A stretch of 64,000 nt of DNA from Bacillus sp. FJAT-26390. Its GTDB lineage: Bacteria; Bacillota; Bacilli; Paenibacillales; Paenibacillaceae. Shown piece by piece: positions 26,801 through 35,650 of this stretch. The translations under genes were made by a program, and so were the position numbers. Each line of letters opens with the position of its first letter. The stretch's first letter is position 1. The notes below the pieces were generated by a model. The model was not told the DNA's origin and searched no databases. It saw only the letters and a list, made by a program, of their open reading frames with translations. The stretch covers positions 471,692 to 535,691 of the forward strand of contig NZ_MAQX01000011.1 of the NCBI RefSeq assembly GCF_001682865.1, read 5' to 3'.

Positions 26801-27301
26801 ATGTTATCCAAACTTTTCGGAAAATCAAAACAAAAATCGATTGAAATTACGGCACCATTGTCAGGAAAGATTGTGCCATTAACTGAGGTGCCGGACGAGG
26901 CGTTCGCAGGCAAGCATATGGGCGACGGGCTCGCGATTGAGCCATCAGAGGGCAAAATTATCGCGCCATTCGACGGTACGGTCTCCCATCTCATTCATAC
27001 GAATCACGCCATCATTATTGAGCATGCTTCCGGCTTGCAGCTGCTTATTCATATCGGAATCAACACCGTTGCTTTGAACGGCGATGGCTTTAATGCCCAT
27101 ATAGCTTCAGGCGACAGCTTCCAAGCGGGCGATACGCTGATATCATTTGACCAGGACAAAATCAAGGCAGCCGGATATCCTACCGTCACGCCGATCGTCA
27201 TCGCTAACGGGGATGATGTGAAGCAGCTTGAGCATCTAGTCTCAGGCGGCATTGCCGCTGCCGGGAAAGACATGCTGCTGCGCGCAGAAATGAACAGCTA
27301 A
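26801..27301 (+). CDS. crr: PTS EIIA component, glucose/GlcNAc family
   Basis: A separate 166-residue EIIA of the glucose superfamily. It takes phosphate from HPr and passes it to EIIB. The active-site pair is His69 (HTNHAIIIEH) and His84 (LLIHIGINTVALNGDGF). The gene follows the antiterminator by 12 bp and precedes the EIIBC gene, whose product lacks its own A domain. Confidence 0.92.
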   Translation: MLSKLFGKSKQKSIEITAPLSGKIVPLTEVPDEAFAGKHMGDGLAIEPSEGKIIAPFDGTVSHLIHTNHAIIIEHASGLQLLIHIGINTVALNGDGFNAHIASGDSFQAGDTLISFDQDKIKAAGYPTVTPIVIANGDDVKQLEHLVSGGIAAAGKDMLLRAEMNS

Positions 27302-27346
27302 CCCTAAAACCCAACCATACTTTGAAAGAAAAGAGGACGATCAAAC

Positions 27347-28798
27347 ATGCTGGCCTCTCTACAGAAAATAGGTAAAGCATTAATGCTCCCGGTTGCCGCG
27401 CTGCCTGCGGCTTCCATTTTGCTTCGTTTTGGCAATATCGATTATGTGAAGGACTTCCATATGGGAAGCGCCGGTGAGTTTATCAATCAATACGTCGCCC
27501 CGTTTCTAGCGGCTGGCGGATCCGCAATATTTGACCACTTGCCGCTGATTTTCGCTGTCGGCGTTGCGATTGGGCTTGCTGGCGACGCGGTTGCCGCGCT
27601 TGCCGCTGTTATCGCCTATCAGGTGCTTATTACAGTTCAAATTAAAGTCCCACTTGTCTTCACAGGCATAGTGGGAAAAGATGTTGTCCTGAATATGGGC
27701 GTACTAGGCGGTATCATTGCAGGTCTAATCTCTGCTTACTTATATAAACGGTTCCATACGATTAAGCTGCCCGACTGGCTTGGCTTCTTCAGCGGAAAAC
27801 GTTTTGTTCCGATTATTACGTCGCTGGTTATGGTCGTTGTTGCGCTCCTGCTTGGCCTCGTATGGGGACCTGTTCAAGGCGCACTAGATACGTTTGGACG
27901 CTGGATTGTCGGCTTTGGCGGCATCGGCTCCTTCGTATTCCTTACGGCCAACAGGCTGCTCATTCCTACTGGCTTGCATCATGTCCTCAATTCAATCGCT
28001 TGGTTTCAAATCGGCGATTACACGGATGCTGCCGGCAAAGTTGTGCATGGCGATTTGACGCGTTTCTTCGCCGGGGACAAGACGGCGGGGATGTTCATGA
28101 CCGGGTTTTTCCCGATTATGATGTTCGCACTTCCTGCGGGCGCGCTAGCTATCATTCATACGGCACGCAAAGAGAAGCGCAAGATGGTGGCCTCCATCTT
28201 TATCGGGACCGCCTTCGCCTCCTTCCTTACCGGGATTACGGAGCCGCTTGAGTTTGCCTTTATGTTCGCTGCACCGTTTCTGTTTGTCATTCACGCCCTG
28301 TTAACCGGTTTGTCGGGTTTTATCCTTTATCAAATGGATGTCAAACACGGCTTTGGCTTCTCTGCCGGTTTCATCGATTACGCGGTCAATTATCAACTTG
28401 CGACCAACCCGCTACTCATTATCCCTGTCGGGCTTGCTTTTGCGGTCGTTTACTACTTCTTGTTCCGCTTCATCATCATTAAGTTCAACATCAAGACACC
28501 TGGCCGCGAGGACGAAACCGCAGAGGACAAAAAAGCTGAACATGCCGCGTCTGCAACTGACGGCGACAGCAAAGCTGCAAACGTACTGCAAGCGCTTGGC
28601 GGATCTTCTAATATCGTAGGCTTGGATGCTTGCATTACAAGGCTGCGCTTGGTCGTGAAGGATGAGACCGTCGTCAATGATTCCAAGCTTAAGGGCATGG
28701 GAGCAGCTGGCATCATTCGTTTAGGCAAAGGAGCCGTACAGGTTATTTTCGGCACGCAATCCGAGCAGCTAAAGGATGAAATCAAAAAAATACTGTGA
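27347..28798 (+). CDS. nagE: PTS EIIBC component, N-acetylglucosamine-type
   Basis: A membrane permease of 483 residues. The EIIC domain (about 1-375) has GFFSGKRFVPIIT, NRLLIPTGLHHVLNSI and the GITEP substrate signature. KTPGRED marks the C-B linker. EIIB follows (about 410-483), with Cys429 in GLDACITRLRL as the phosphorylated residue. These motifs match NagP/NagE proteins for N-acetylglucosamine better than PtsG for glucose. No A domain is fused. Its phosphorylation state should control the upstream antiterminator. Confidence 0.88.
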   Translation: MLASLQKIGKALMLPVAALPAASILLRFGNIDYVKDFHMGSAGEFINQYVAPFLAAGGSAIFDHLPLIFAVGVAIGLAGDAVAALAAVIAYQVLITVQIKVPLVFTGIVGKDVVLNMGVLGGIIAGLISAYLYKRFHTIKLPDWLGFFSGKRFVPIITSLVMVVVALLLGLVWGPVQGALDTFGRWIVGFGGIGSFVFLTANRLLIPTGLHHVLNSIAWFQIGDYTDAAGKVVHGDLTRFFAGDKTAGMFMTGFFPIMMFALPAGALAIIHTARKEKRKMVASIFIGTAFASFLTGITEPLEFAFMFAAPFLFVIHALLTGLSGFILYQMDVKHGFGFSAGFIDYAVNYQLATNPLLIIPVGLAFAVVYYFLFRFIIIKFNIKTPGREDETAEDKKAEHAASATDGDSKAANVLQALGGSSNIVGLDACITRLRLVVKDETVVNDSKLKGMGAAGIIRLGKGAVQVIFGTQSEQLKDEIKKIL

Positions 28799-28825
28799 AG
28801 TTACAACTAATAGGAGTGGAAAACG

Positions 28826-29101
28826 ATGCAAAACAGCTTTACTATAAAAAACCCATTTGGTATTCACGCTAGGCCTGCACGCAAAATCGTCGACGCGGCT
28901 AAAGCATCCGCCGGTGCCGTTACGCTTGAGAAGGACGGCAAAAGCTTTAACGCAAAAAGCCTTGTTCATGTCATCTCCGTTGGAGCAAGGCAAGGCGACA
29001 GCATCACCGTTACAGCTGAAGGCGAAAACGCAGCGGATGTCATCTCCGCTATCGGAGCGGTATTGGTTTCAGTCGAGCAGCATGCGGAAAAGGAGCAATA
29101 A
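28826..29101 (+). CDS. ptsH: HPr phosphocarrier protein (operon-specific paralogue)
   Basis: A phosphocarrier of 91 residues with active-site His14 in GIHARPARK. Ser45, matching regulatory Ser46, lies in AKSLVHVISVG. Standard Bacillus HPr has KSIMGVMSLG here, so the hydrophobic patch that binds HPr kinase and CcpA differs (Val for Met48). It may be mainly a sugar-transport HPr rather than the global regulatory one, though no other ptsH is visible to compare. Confidence 0.9.
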   Translation: MQNSFTIKNPFGIHARPARKIVDAAKASAGAVTLEKDGKSFNAKSLVHVISVGARQGDSITVTAEGENAADVISAIGAVLVSVEQHAEKEQ

Positions 29102-30835
29102 ATGATGCTTCTTCAAGGGATTGCCGCATCGCCCGGTTATGCGATTGGCACAGCCAAGATATTGTCGGTGAAAGCAGTACAGATCGTTAAAGAACAACTT
29201 GATGCCAATCAACTGGATAAAGAGGTCGCTCGCTTCGAGGCTGCGGTCGCGGCAACCCGCGTGGAGCTTGAAGCGATACATGATAAGCTGGTCAGAGAGA
29301 ATAAGGAAGCAGAAGCTGAAATATTCGAAGCGCATATTATGCTGCTTGAAGATGAAGAGCTTATTGACCGCTCGAAGGAGATGGTTAGCAAGGAGCGAAT
29401 AAACTCCGAGTTTGCTTTTTACACCACCTCTGAGGAAATAGCCGAAATGATCAGCTCGCTTGATGATCCTTATTTGAAGGAACGAGCAGCAGATATTCGT
29501 GACGTAAGCCGCCGGGTGTTAAATAAATTGCAGGGCATAACCTCCGCTTCTGTAAATGGCGAGGCAGGCAACATCATATTGTTTGCAGAGGATTTGACGC
29601 CATCGGATACCGCGCAGCTAGATCCGAACAAGGTCATTGGCTTTGCGACTCAGGCAGGCGGACGGACGTCGCATTCCGCTATTATTGCAAGATCAATCGG
29701 CATCCCGGCTATCGTAGGCATTGGAAGTATGCTTGAGAAGGCCGTAACGGAAGGTCAAACGGTCATTATCGACGGTACAGAGGGACAAGTCATTATCGAT
29801 CCGGATGACGATACATTAGCCCGTTATTCGCAATTGCAGCAAAAGCAGCTTGAGCATGAGCAATTTTACCAAACCTATATGAACCAGCCTTCAGTTAGCA
29901 GCGACGGCGTGCAGGTAGAGCTTGTCGCGAATATCGGCTCGGTAAAGGATGCGGAGCAAGCCGCAAAGATGGGCGCTGAAGGCATCGGATTGTTCCGTAC
30001 CGAGTTTCTCTACATGGATGCAGCGGAGCTGCCTTCCGAAGATGAGCAGTTTGAGGCTTATCGCAAAGCAGCCGAAGCGTTCGGCAGCGATGCTCCAATC
30101 GTCATCCGAACATCCGATATTGGCGGCGATAAGGAAATCGCTTATATGAATCTGCCGAAGGAGGACAATCCTTTCCTAGGCTTCCGCGCGATTCGCATCT
30201 GCCTAGATCGACCGGATATGTTCAAGACGCAGCTTCGGGCGATTTTGCGGGCAAGCGCGTTCGGCAATTTGAAAGTCATGTTTCCGATGATCGCTGCGAT
30301 TAGCGAATGGCGCAAAGCGAAGGCTCTGCTGGAGGAAGCGAAGCAGGAGCTGACCGAAGCAGGCATCGCATTCAACAAAACCATCGAGGCTGGCATCATG
30401 ATTGAAATTCCGGCTGCTGCCATACTCGCCGATAAGTTCGCGAAGGAAGTTGATTTCTTCAGCATCGGCACCAATGACTTGGTGCAGTATACGATGGCGG
30501 CCGATCGGATGAATCCGAAGCTCGGCTACTTAAATGACCCGCTCCACCCCGCCATCCTGCAGCTGATTGAGCGCGTCATTACGGCGGCTCACGCAAATGG
30601 CAAATGGGCCGGAATGTGCGGCGAAATGGCTGGACAAAAGCATGCTCTGCCTATCTTGCTCGGCCTTGGGCTTGATGAATTCAGCATGAGCGCGAGCGCA
30701 GTGCTGCCGGCACGCGCCCTGCTTGCTAAGCTGTCCCAGCAAGAGATGAAGGCAATAGCGCATGCGGTTCTAGAGCTGGAATCGGCTGAAGAGGTTCGCG
30801 CTTATGTCGAGACGCATGTGCCAGCACTGAAATAA
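29102..30835 (+). CDS. ptsI: PTS enzyme I (phosphoenolpyruvate-protein phosphotransferase)
   Basis: A protein of 577 residues, normal length. The N-terminal HPr-binding and phosphohistidine domain carries His191 in GGRTSHSAI. The PEP-binding barrel shows IGLFRTEFLYM, IRTSDIGGDKE, SIGTNDLVQYTMAADR and the catalytic Cys in GMCGEMAG. GGAG lies six bases before the ATG at 29102 (an ATG at 29105 is also possible). It completes a self-contained PTS operon. Confidence 0.93.
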   Translation: MMLLQGIAASPGYAIGTAKILSVKAVQIVKEQLDANQLDKEVARFEAAVAATRVELEAIHDKLVRENKEAEAEIFEAHIMLLEDEELIDRSKEMVSKERINSEFAFYTTSEEIAEMISSLDDPYLKERAADIRDVSRRVLNKLQGITSASVNGEAGNIILFAEDLTPSDTAQLDPNKVIGFATQAGGRTSHSAIIARSIGIPAIVGIGSMLEKAVTEGQTVIIDGTEGQVIIDPDDDTLARYSQLQQKQLEHEQFYQTYMNQPSVSSDGVQVELVANIGSVKDAEQAAKMGAEGIGLFRTEFLYMDAAELPSEDEQFEAYRKAAEAFGSDAPIVIRTSDIGGDKEIAYMNLPKEDNPFLGFRAIRICLDRPDMFKTQLRAILRASAFGNLKVMFPMIAAISEWRKAKALLEEAKQELTEAGIAFNKTIEAGIMIEIPAAAILADKFAKEVDFFSIGTNDLVQYTMAADRMNPKLGYLNDPLHPAILQLIERVITAAHANGKWAGMCGEMAGQKHALPILLGLGLDEFSMSASAVLPARALLAKLSQQEMKAIAHAVLELESAEEVRAYVETHVPALK

Positions 30836-30850
30836 CGATGCTCATAAAGC

Positions 30851-30899
30851 AGGGCAGGCGATCAAGGTAATTACCCTTGCTCGACTGCCCTTTCTTTTT
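30851..30899 (+). terminator. Intrinsic terminator after ptsI
   Basis: AGGGCAG and CTGCCCT close a stem that continues inward as an imperfect helix (CAAGG/CCCTTG), followed by TTTCTTTTT. Confidence 0.7.
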
Positions 30900-30938
30900 A
30901 CATCGATAAACAAAGCTCACTTTGCAGAGCGCTACCCA

Positions 30939-32249
30939 TTAAATCGTAATTTCAATAAGAAGCTTGTCCTCCTCGTAAGTAAAACGTATATCACCCTTGT
31001 ACTTCTCCACCGTTTTCCTTACGATCGTAAGGCCGTTCCCGCGCAAGGACTGACTCTCTCCTTTTGTCGTAAACCCGCTCTGAAAGAGGCTGCTGCACTC
31101 TTTATCCGTAAGCACTGCCGCATTTTCAATCGCAAATTTGTATTTCCCTTTATCCGTTTTGCAGCTGACACGAATCTTTTGCGGCAGCTCGCTGAACGAC
31201 GCTTCAACGGCTTCAATCGCATTATCCAGCAGATTCGAGAACAGTTTAATCAGATCCATCGATTCCATTTTGTTAAAATCGTTAAATTCCGTTTCAAATT
31301 CGATATCTATGTTTTTGGAGTGAGCCAGCTCCCACTTGCTTTGAAACAACACCATCAAAAACGGGTTTTTAACCCGCAATGACAACTCGAGCGTTCTGGA
31401 CTCAACCGTAAGCTGCTTTAAATATTCATGCGCTTTGTCATACATGCGAATATCCATTAAGCCGTTCAGCACTTGAAGATGATTCATCAAATCATGCCTG
31501 CTTGATTTAATCGTGCCTACTATTTTTCCTAGCTCGGAAATGTATATCGTCTCCGATTCCTTCAAATCCTGATTCAAGCGGGCTTTATACCATTTGTTCA
31601 AAAAGAATACGCCGGCTAACAATACGAGTGCGAACAATACGTCCATGCCAAAGATCACCGTATTGTTTTTGATGACATGCTTGCTGATATAACCTAATTC
31701 CTCGGCGGCAATATCGATTCCGACAACCCCGATATGCTCGCCCTTATCGTTAAATATAGGGACGCCAACGGACATATATGATCCGGTTCGTTCATCATGA
31801 ATAACGCCGGTGTAATAGTTTTTGCCATGTTTGGCAAGCCTCACTGCTGACGCAGGAACCGTGCATGGAAAGCCGATAGGCAAATCCTCTACGCCAGGCG
31901 GAATGGCTGACACCACGATTTTGGAGACATCGCTGTCGTCCAGCAGCAGCGTATATACATATAGGGCGTTAATTCGTTTGCGAAATTCCTCCAAATAGCG
32001 CTTCGTTGCTTGATAATTCCCATCATACGTTTGGCTTTGGAGAAGCTTACCGTAACTCTCTAGATCAAGTCCCTTTGCCATTTCCTTCGCGATCTCGGTG
32101 TACTGCTTCGCCAGCGCGATCTCAGCCGATTTATTCGTGGAGTGATAAGAGAAAAACACCTTCATGCCGGTGAGCAAGCTTAGAGCCGCAATCGAGATGA
32201 TGAAAAAATAAATCATTCTTTTTTTTGTAGATAATAGGTTCAGATTCAT
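30939..32249 (-). CDS. Membrane sensor histidine kinase with Spo0B-type domain
   Basis: A kinase of 436 residues. TM1 is at about 12-33. The extracytoplasmic single-Cache-like sensor ends with YMSVGVPIFNDKGEHIGVVGID, a typical Cache strand pair. TM2 is at about 198-218. The dimerisation helix has SSRHDLMNHLQVLNGLMDIR. The ATPase shows LFSNLLDNAIEAVE and LRGNGLTIVRKTVEKYKGDI. The ATG at 32249 with AAAGGATT is preferred to a TTG at 32282. It lies 62 bp behind the diguanylate cyclase start-to-stop path on the same strand. No response regulator is adjacent. Confidence 0.8.
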   Translation of the reverse strand: MNLNLLSTKKRMIYFFIISIAALSLLTGMKVFFSYHSTNKSAEIALAKQYTEIAKEMAKGLDLESYGKLLQSQTYDGNYQATKRYLEEFRKRINALYVYTLLLDDSDVSKIVVSAIPPGVEDLPIGFPCTVPASAVRLAKHGKNYYTGVIHDERTGSYMSVGVPIFNDKGEHIGVVGIDIAAEELGYISKHVIKNNTVIFGMDVLFALVLLAGVFFLNKWYKARLNQDLKESETIYISELGKIVGTIKSSRHDLMNHLQVLNGLMDIRMYDKAHEYLKQLTVESRTLELSLRVKNPFLMVLFQSKWELAHSKNIDIEFETEFNDFNKMESMDLIKLFSNLLDNAIEAVEASFSELPQKIRVSCKTDKGKYKFAIENAAVLTDKECSSLFQSGFTTKGESQSLRGNGLTIVRKTVEKYKGDIRFTYEEDKLLIEITI

Positions 32250-32311
32250 TAGATTAATCCTTTTCAGCACTAAGTTATTCAATCAAAAGCGGCATACCTG
32301 CAAGCTAACAG

Positions 32312-33901
32312 CTAGCCGGCTATTACCGTTTGATTTCTTCCTGCATTTTTGGCCTTGTATAACGCCTGATCAGCGAGCAAGAACAATGCGTCCGCATGGC
32401 TTGCCTGAGATGGAAAATGTGCCGCCCCAAGCGAAACCGTAACGGCCTGTTTCAGATGATTTTCGCATTTCTCCATCGTGATCCTTATACGTTCGGCCGT
32501 TTCATAAACTTCATGAGCCGTCGCAAATGGCAACAGCACAACAAACTCTTCGCCGCCGTAACGGCTGCATACAGCGCCTGCCCTTACGGATTGCCTGACT
32601 ATTTCAGCCAGATGCTGCAAAACTTTATCTCCCTCTTGATGGCCATAATTATCGTTGATAGATTTGAATCGATCGATATCCAGAACAAGAATGGAATAAG
32701 GCTTTTTCTCCTCTACCCACTGCTTCATAATGATTTCTAACGTTCGACGGTTGCTAAGCCCGGTCAAAACATCGGTCATAGCCGCTTGGGTCAATAAATC
32801 GGTTTGCGCTTTAATGCCGCTCATCGCCAGTATGACGGTCTTTGTTAATGAATCCGCTTCTCTGTTCCAATGATGCCTCACGGGCGGTAACACAACCTCT
32901 TCCTTTCCTATTTTGCCGACGAGGTTTGATAGCGTTACGAATGGCTTAGCTAGTCGGCGAGCAAACCCAATCGTCACCAGCAGCAATAGAATAAACGGAA
33001 TGAGCGTATAAAGAAGAATCGACTTAATATAATCTTTTAATTCTGCGTTCACAGCACATGCTGGAGAAATCACAATAACTCCCCATTTGCTCTCCGGCAC
33101 ATAGGAATATCCAGCGAGTAGGGTCAATCCGTTTGAATCAACGGTCTGCTCAAATCCGCTTTTTCCCTGGGCAAGCCTCTGGACGATTTCGCCATCGTTA
33201 ATGGCTTGTCCGTTATGGCTATTATCAGGATCATATAGCAAATGGCCGTCTGAGCCAACCACATAGAAGTAAGAGCCATTCTGATCAATGCTGTCTTTCC
33301 CGTAAATCATATTCAAAACGTTGTGCTCTTGCAAATAGATGGAACCGCCGATAAAACCGCGGTAAGCGCCATTTCGATCGAATAAAGGTTCACTGATGAA
33401 CACAAGCAGCCTATTCGACACAGCGCTAACATAGGGCTTCGAAATGTAAGGCTTTTTTAGTGCTAATGCTTCGAGCGGCGGCTTCGTCTTAACCCTCTCT
33501 CCTGTTGCGCTTAATGATGGTGGAGAAAAAACGCGTATGATGCCCTCTTCATCCACCACGATAATCGAATTAAAAAAATTGCTGCTTTTGCGTATCAGAT
33601 CAAGATGCTTTTCCGACTCAGCTGTACTTTGTGTATCGTTCATAGAATAAAATGCTGCTGCATTTTTTAGGCTGCTGCGCATCGATATAAATAAAGAGTC
33701 CATCGTTTGACTCATCTTGGCTGCAGTGGAGTGATTCAAAGTAAGCGTCGTTTCAATTAAAGATTTTTTCTGGGATTGATAGGATGCGAGTAGCAAAATC
33801 GTTAATGTAAGCAAGACAGAAATCGTAACCAGGCCTGTCAAAAGCGTTGCCAAGCTAATCTTCTTTTTCTCAGATGCTTTATTCAGGCGTACTTTATACA
33901 T
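32312..33901 (-). CDS. Membrane diguanylate cyclase (Cache-GGDEF)
   Basis: A protein of 529 residues that makes cyclic di-GMP. TM1 is at about 20-42, a double-Cache-type sensor spans about 45-290 (VVGSDGHLLYDPDNS), TM2 is near 300-322 and the GGDEF domain is at about 360-525. The active-site loop is RYGGEEFVVLLPF (GGEEF, catalytically competent), preceded by LDIDRFKSINDNYGHQEGD. No RxxD inhibitory site is obvious upstream of the loop. The start at 33901 has GAGGAAGG five bases before ATG. Confidence 0.85.
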   Translation of the reverse strand: MYKVRLNKASEKKKISLATLLTGLVTISVLLTLTILLLASYQSQKKSLIETTLTLNHSTAAKMSQTMDSLFISMRSSLKNAAAFYSMNDTQSTAESEKHLDLIRKSSNFFNSIIVVDEEGIIRVFSPPSLSATGERVKTKPPLEALALKKPYISKPYVSAVSNRLLVFISEPLFDRNGAYRGFIGGSIYLQEHNVLNMIYGKDSIDQNGSYFYVVGSDGHLLYDPDNSHNGQAINDGEIVQRLAQGKSGFEQTVDSNGLTLLAGYSYVPESKWGVIVISPACAVNAELKDYIKSILLYTLIPFILLLLVTIGFARRLAKPFVTLSNLVGKIGKEEVVLPPVRHHWNREADSLTKTVILAMSGIKAQTDLLTQAAMTDVLTGLSNRRTLEIIMKQWVEEKKPYSILVLDIDRFKSINDNYGHQEGDKVLQHLAEIVRQSVRAGAVCSRYGGEEFVVLLPFATAHEVYETAERIRITMEKCENHLKQAVTVSLGAAHFPSQASHADALFLLADQALYKAKNAGRNQTVIAG

Positions 33902-34019
33902 ATTAACCTTCCTCAACATCATGTTACTATTTATTATTCGACCGCATTCGACAATTCCCTTCTCCATCTTTCATATAATTACAATAATTAGAAGCACTTT
34001 GTCACATATTGGCAAACGC

Positions 34020-34051
34020 AAAAAAATAAGACAGCATATCGCTATGCCGTC
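34020..34051 (-). terminator. LuxR-gene terminator, copy A
   Basis: On the minus strand GACGGCATA and TATGCTGTC pair around GCGA (one G-T pair) and are followed by TTATTTTTTT. The same structure recurs at 35651-35682. Confidence 0.8.
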
Positions 34052-34149
34052 CGGATTAGGTTGCTATGTTAGATTTTTAATTCACCAAGCTTGATTAGCT
34101 CGACAACCGCTTGTGAACGACCTTTTACGTTCAGCTTTTGCATGACATT
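34020..34149. repeat. 130-bp direct repeat, copy A (LuxR 3' end plus terminator)
   Basis: Matches 35651-35780 at 129 of 130 bases (T versus G at 34077). It contains the last about 25 codons of a LuxR-type gene on the minus strand and its terminator. The left edge coincides with the terminator's A-run. Confidence 0.95.
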
Positions 34150-34224
34150 AGAAATATGATTTAGAGTACACTGGGATATTACAAGGAAGGCAGCCAGCTC
34201 ATGATAAGAAAAACTATCTGTCAG
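34069..34224 (-). pseudogene. Truncated LuxR-family regulator remnant
   Basis: The minus-strand frame ending TAA at 34069-34071 encodes SYHELAAFLVISQCTLNHIS and NVMQKLNVKGRSQAVVELI, the recognition part of a LuxR HTH. Upstream of it the usual LTxRExEVLxLIAxG helix is missing: only LTDSF precedes SYHELA, and the frame then runs into the protease gene. It is the 3' piece of a disrupted or partly deleted gene, not a working regulator. Confidence 0.7.
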
Positions 34225-34604
34225 CGGGAAATAGGCGTGTAGAGTTCAAGTTTATCCATATCCACAATAAAACCATGTGTTTTTAGAATATCCAGTCCGA
34301 GCAGTCCCTTATGCGACTTGGGAAGCATGCCAACATCGACCTCTATTTTCTCTGCTTTTAGCTTATCAAGCTGGATGTAGTCCATAACTTTCGTATAAAA
34401 AGGAACGGTACCACCGATGCCATACGCTTCATAAACGGGATCCCCATTTTCATACGTTACTCCAATAGCTTCCAAAGTATCAGGGTTAAAAACAGTATGT
34501 GTAGAGCCTGTATCAATAATAATATCGGTAACCTGCAACGTTTTCCCACGATAACAAAGAGTGATTGCAGCAGTCAGGAGCTGTCCGTCATAATTCATCT
34601 TCAT
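34221..34604 (-). CDS. Retropepsin-like aspartyl protease
   Basis: A small protein of 127 residues with the aspartic protease motif DTGSTHTVF (about 30-38) and the second half-motif GLLGLDILKTHGF. One such unit would act as a homodimer, as in retropepsins. No signal peptide or membrane segment is seen, so it is cytosolic. The start ATG overlaps the upstream gene's stop (ATGA), so the pair is translationally coupled. Substrate unknown. Confidence 0.75.
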   Translation of the reverse strand: MKMNYDGQLLTAAITLCYRGKTLQVTDIIIDTGSTHTVFNPDTLEAIGVTYENGDPVYEAYGIGGTVPFYTKVMDYIQLDKLKAEKIEVDVGMLPKSHKGLLGLDILKTHGFIVDMDKLELYTPISR

Positions 34605-34849
34605 GAGCCGCGTCTCACTCTCAATAGCGGATCCTTACGCAAATGGATAATACAGTCCTCATTGGAAGTGTGATAAACAATACTACCTGGCTCGGCACTA
34701 AAAAATGCCTTGTTTGCATCTAATGCGGGAACTGCTCGTATTGGGGCAACTTCCGTCACGATTTTTTTATCTTCTTGCTCGGTATAATCGAGTATGGAAA
34801 TCAAAACAAATTGGTCAGGGAACAACTCTCTGACTTGTTTCCATTTCAT
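34601..34849 (-). CDS. Hypothetical protein paired with retropepsin-like protease
   Basis: An 82-residue mixed alpha/beta protein (MKWKQVRELFPDQFVLISIL; later GSIVYHTSNEDCIIHLR). It is not assigned to a named family. The ATG at 34849 has AGGAG about ten bases upstream; the longer frame to 34879 lacks a signal. Its stop overlaps the protease start, so the two likely act together, perhaps substrate or regulator and protease (inference). Confidence 0.65.
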   Translation of the reverse strand: MKWKQVRELFPDQFVLISILDYTEQEDKKIVTEVAPIRAVPALDANKAFFSAEPGSIVYHTSNEDCIIHLRKDPLLRVRRGS

Positions 34850-34924
34850 CGTTATATCACTCCTACTGTCTACTGTCATTCATGTCTTTATTTTACCATA
34901 AAAATTCATTTCGCATTGGTAATA

Positions 34925-34943
34925 CCGATAAATGATTTATCGG
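34925..34943. promoter_or_regulatory. Perfect 19-bp palindrome (operator-like)
   Basis: CCGATAAATGATTTATCGG has 9-bp perfect arms around one G. It lies between the divergent protease pair and the membrane-protein pseudogene. It has no T-run, so it looks like an operator rather than a terminator. Confidence 0.45.
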
Positions 34944-34983
34944 GAAGTCTACTTTAATTATAAAATACATCGACTGAGAGGAA

Positions 34984-35543
34984 TTGCTTATAATTGGAAT
35001 CAATTATCTGGACCGAAAAAAATATTTAAATCTTATTTCATTTATTGAGCTAAATCGAAATCCAATCGATTTCAATAATAGGCTGTATTTTTATTATGCT
35101 TTTGTGTATCTGTTCATAACCATATTAACCATAGTACCACTAGGGTTTTTCTGTTTCTCGGAAGAAAACTTCTTCAAAGAAGCAGAACCAGAAAATTATT
35201 TATTATTGCTTCTATCGTCGAGTTGTTTTAGGTTTCATATTCTTTTGGGGATTATTAAAATATATTGTTCCATTGTTGCCTTATTATTTGTTCTACGCTT
35301 CAAAAAATTCTTCTTGGTGGGAGGTACTTATCAACTACCTAGCTTTCTCAAAAGAGTTACATTCGAGTGTATCAGGAAAAGAACTATGTTGTAATACGTG
35401 ATAATCAAAACAATATACACAACATTTTCACTGACCAAATTACCTTAAAACAATACGTCTCCAACCCAAGTAATGTGGATCAGCGTCACTTTGGCATAGC
35501 TAATGAGAGAGGTCTGGAAGAAACTCTTCAACATCCCCAGTAA
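34984..35543 (+). pseudogene. Frameshifted membrane-protein gene
   Basis: Three frames carry one plausible protein in succession. The first runs from a TTG at 34984 through a membrane segment (YAFVYLFITILTIVPLGFF) to about 35,220. A second frame then gives FIFFWGLLKYIVPLLPYYLF and SSWWEVLINYLAFS to about 35,350. The third gives QEKNYVVIRDNQNNIHNIF and ends HPQ at TAA 35541-35543. Two small indels therefore appear to have broken the gene. Family unknown. It lies between the two 130-bp repeats. Confidence 0.5.
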
Positions 35544-35650
35544 TTGATCTTGTTTTTCTACTATTACAAGCTATTCTTTCTGACGTTTTGTTTCCTTCTT
35601 ACGGTCGCTAACCTTCAATGTTTGTCACCATTTGTAAGGATAAGCATATA

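Noticed and set aside
34020..34149. tRNA gene as attachment target
   Set aside because: The repeat encodes a LuxR C-terminus and a terminator; no tRNA fold is seen.
34221..34849. Classical toxin-antitoxin pair
   Set aside because: No known toxin or antitoxin family; the only recognisable motif is an aspartyl protease, so it is left as a protease pair.
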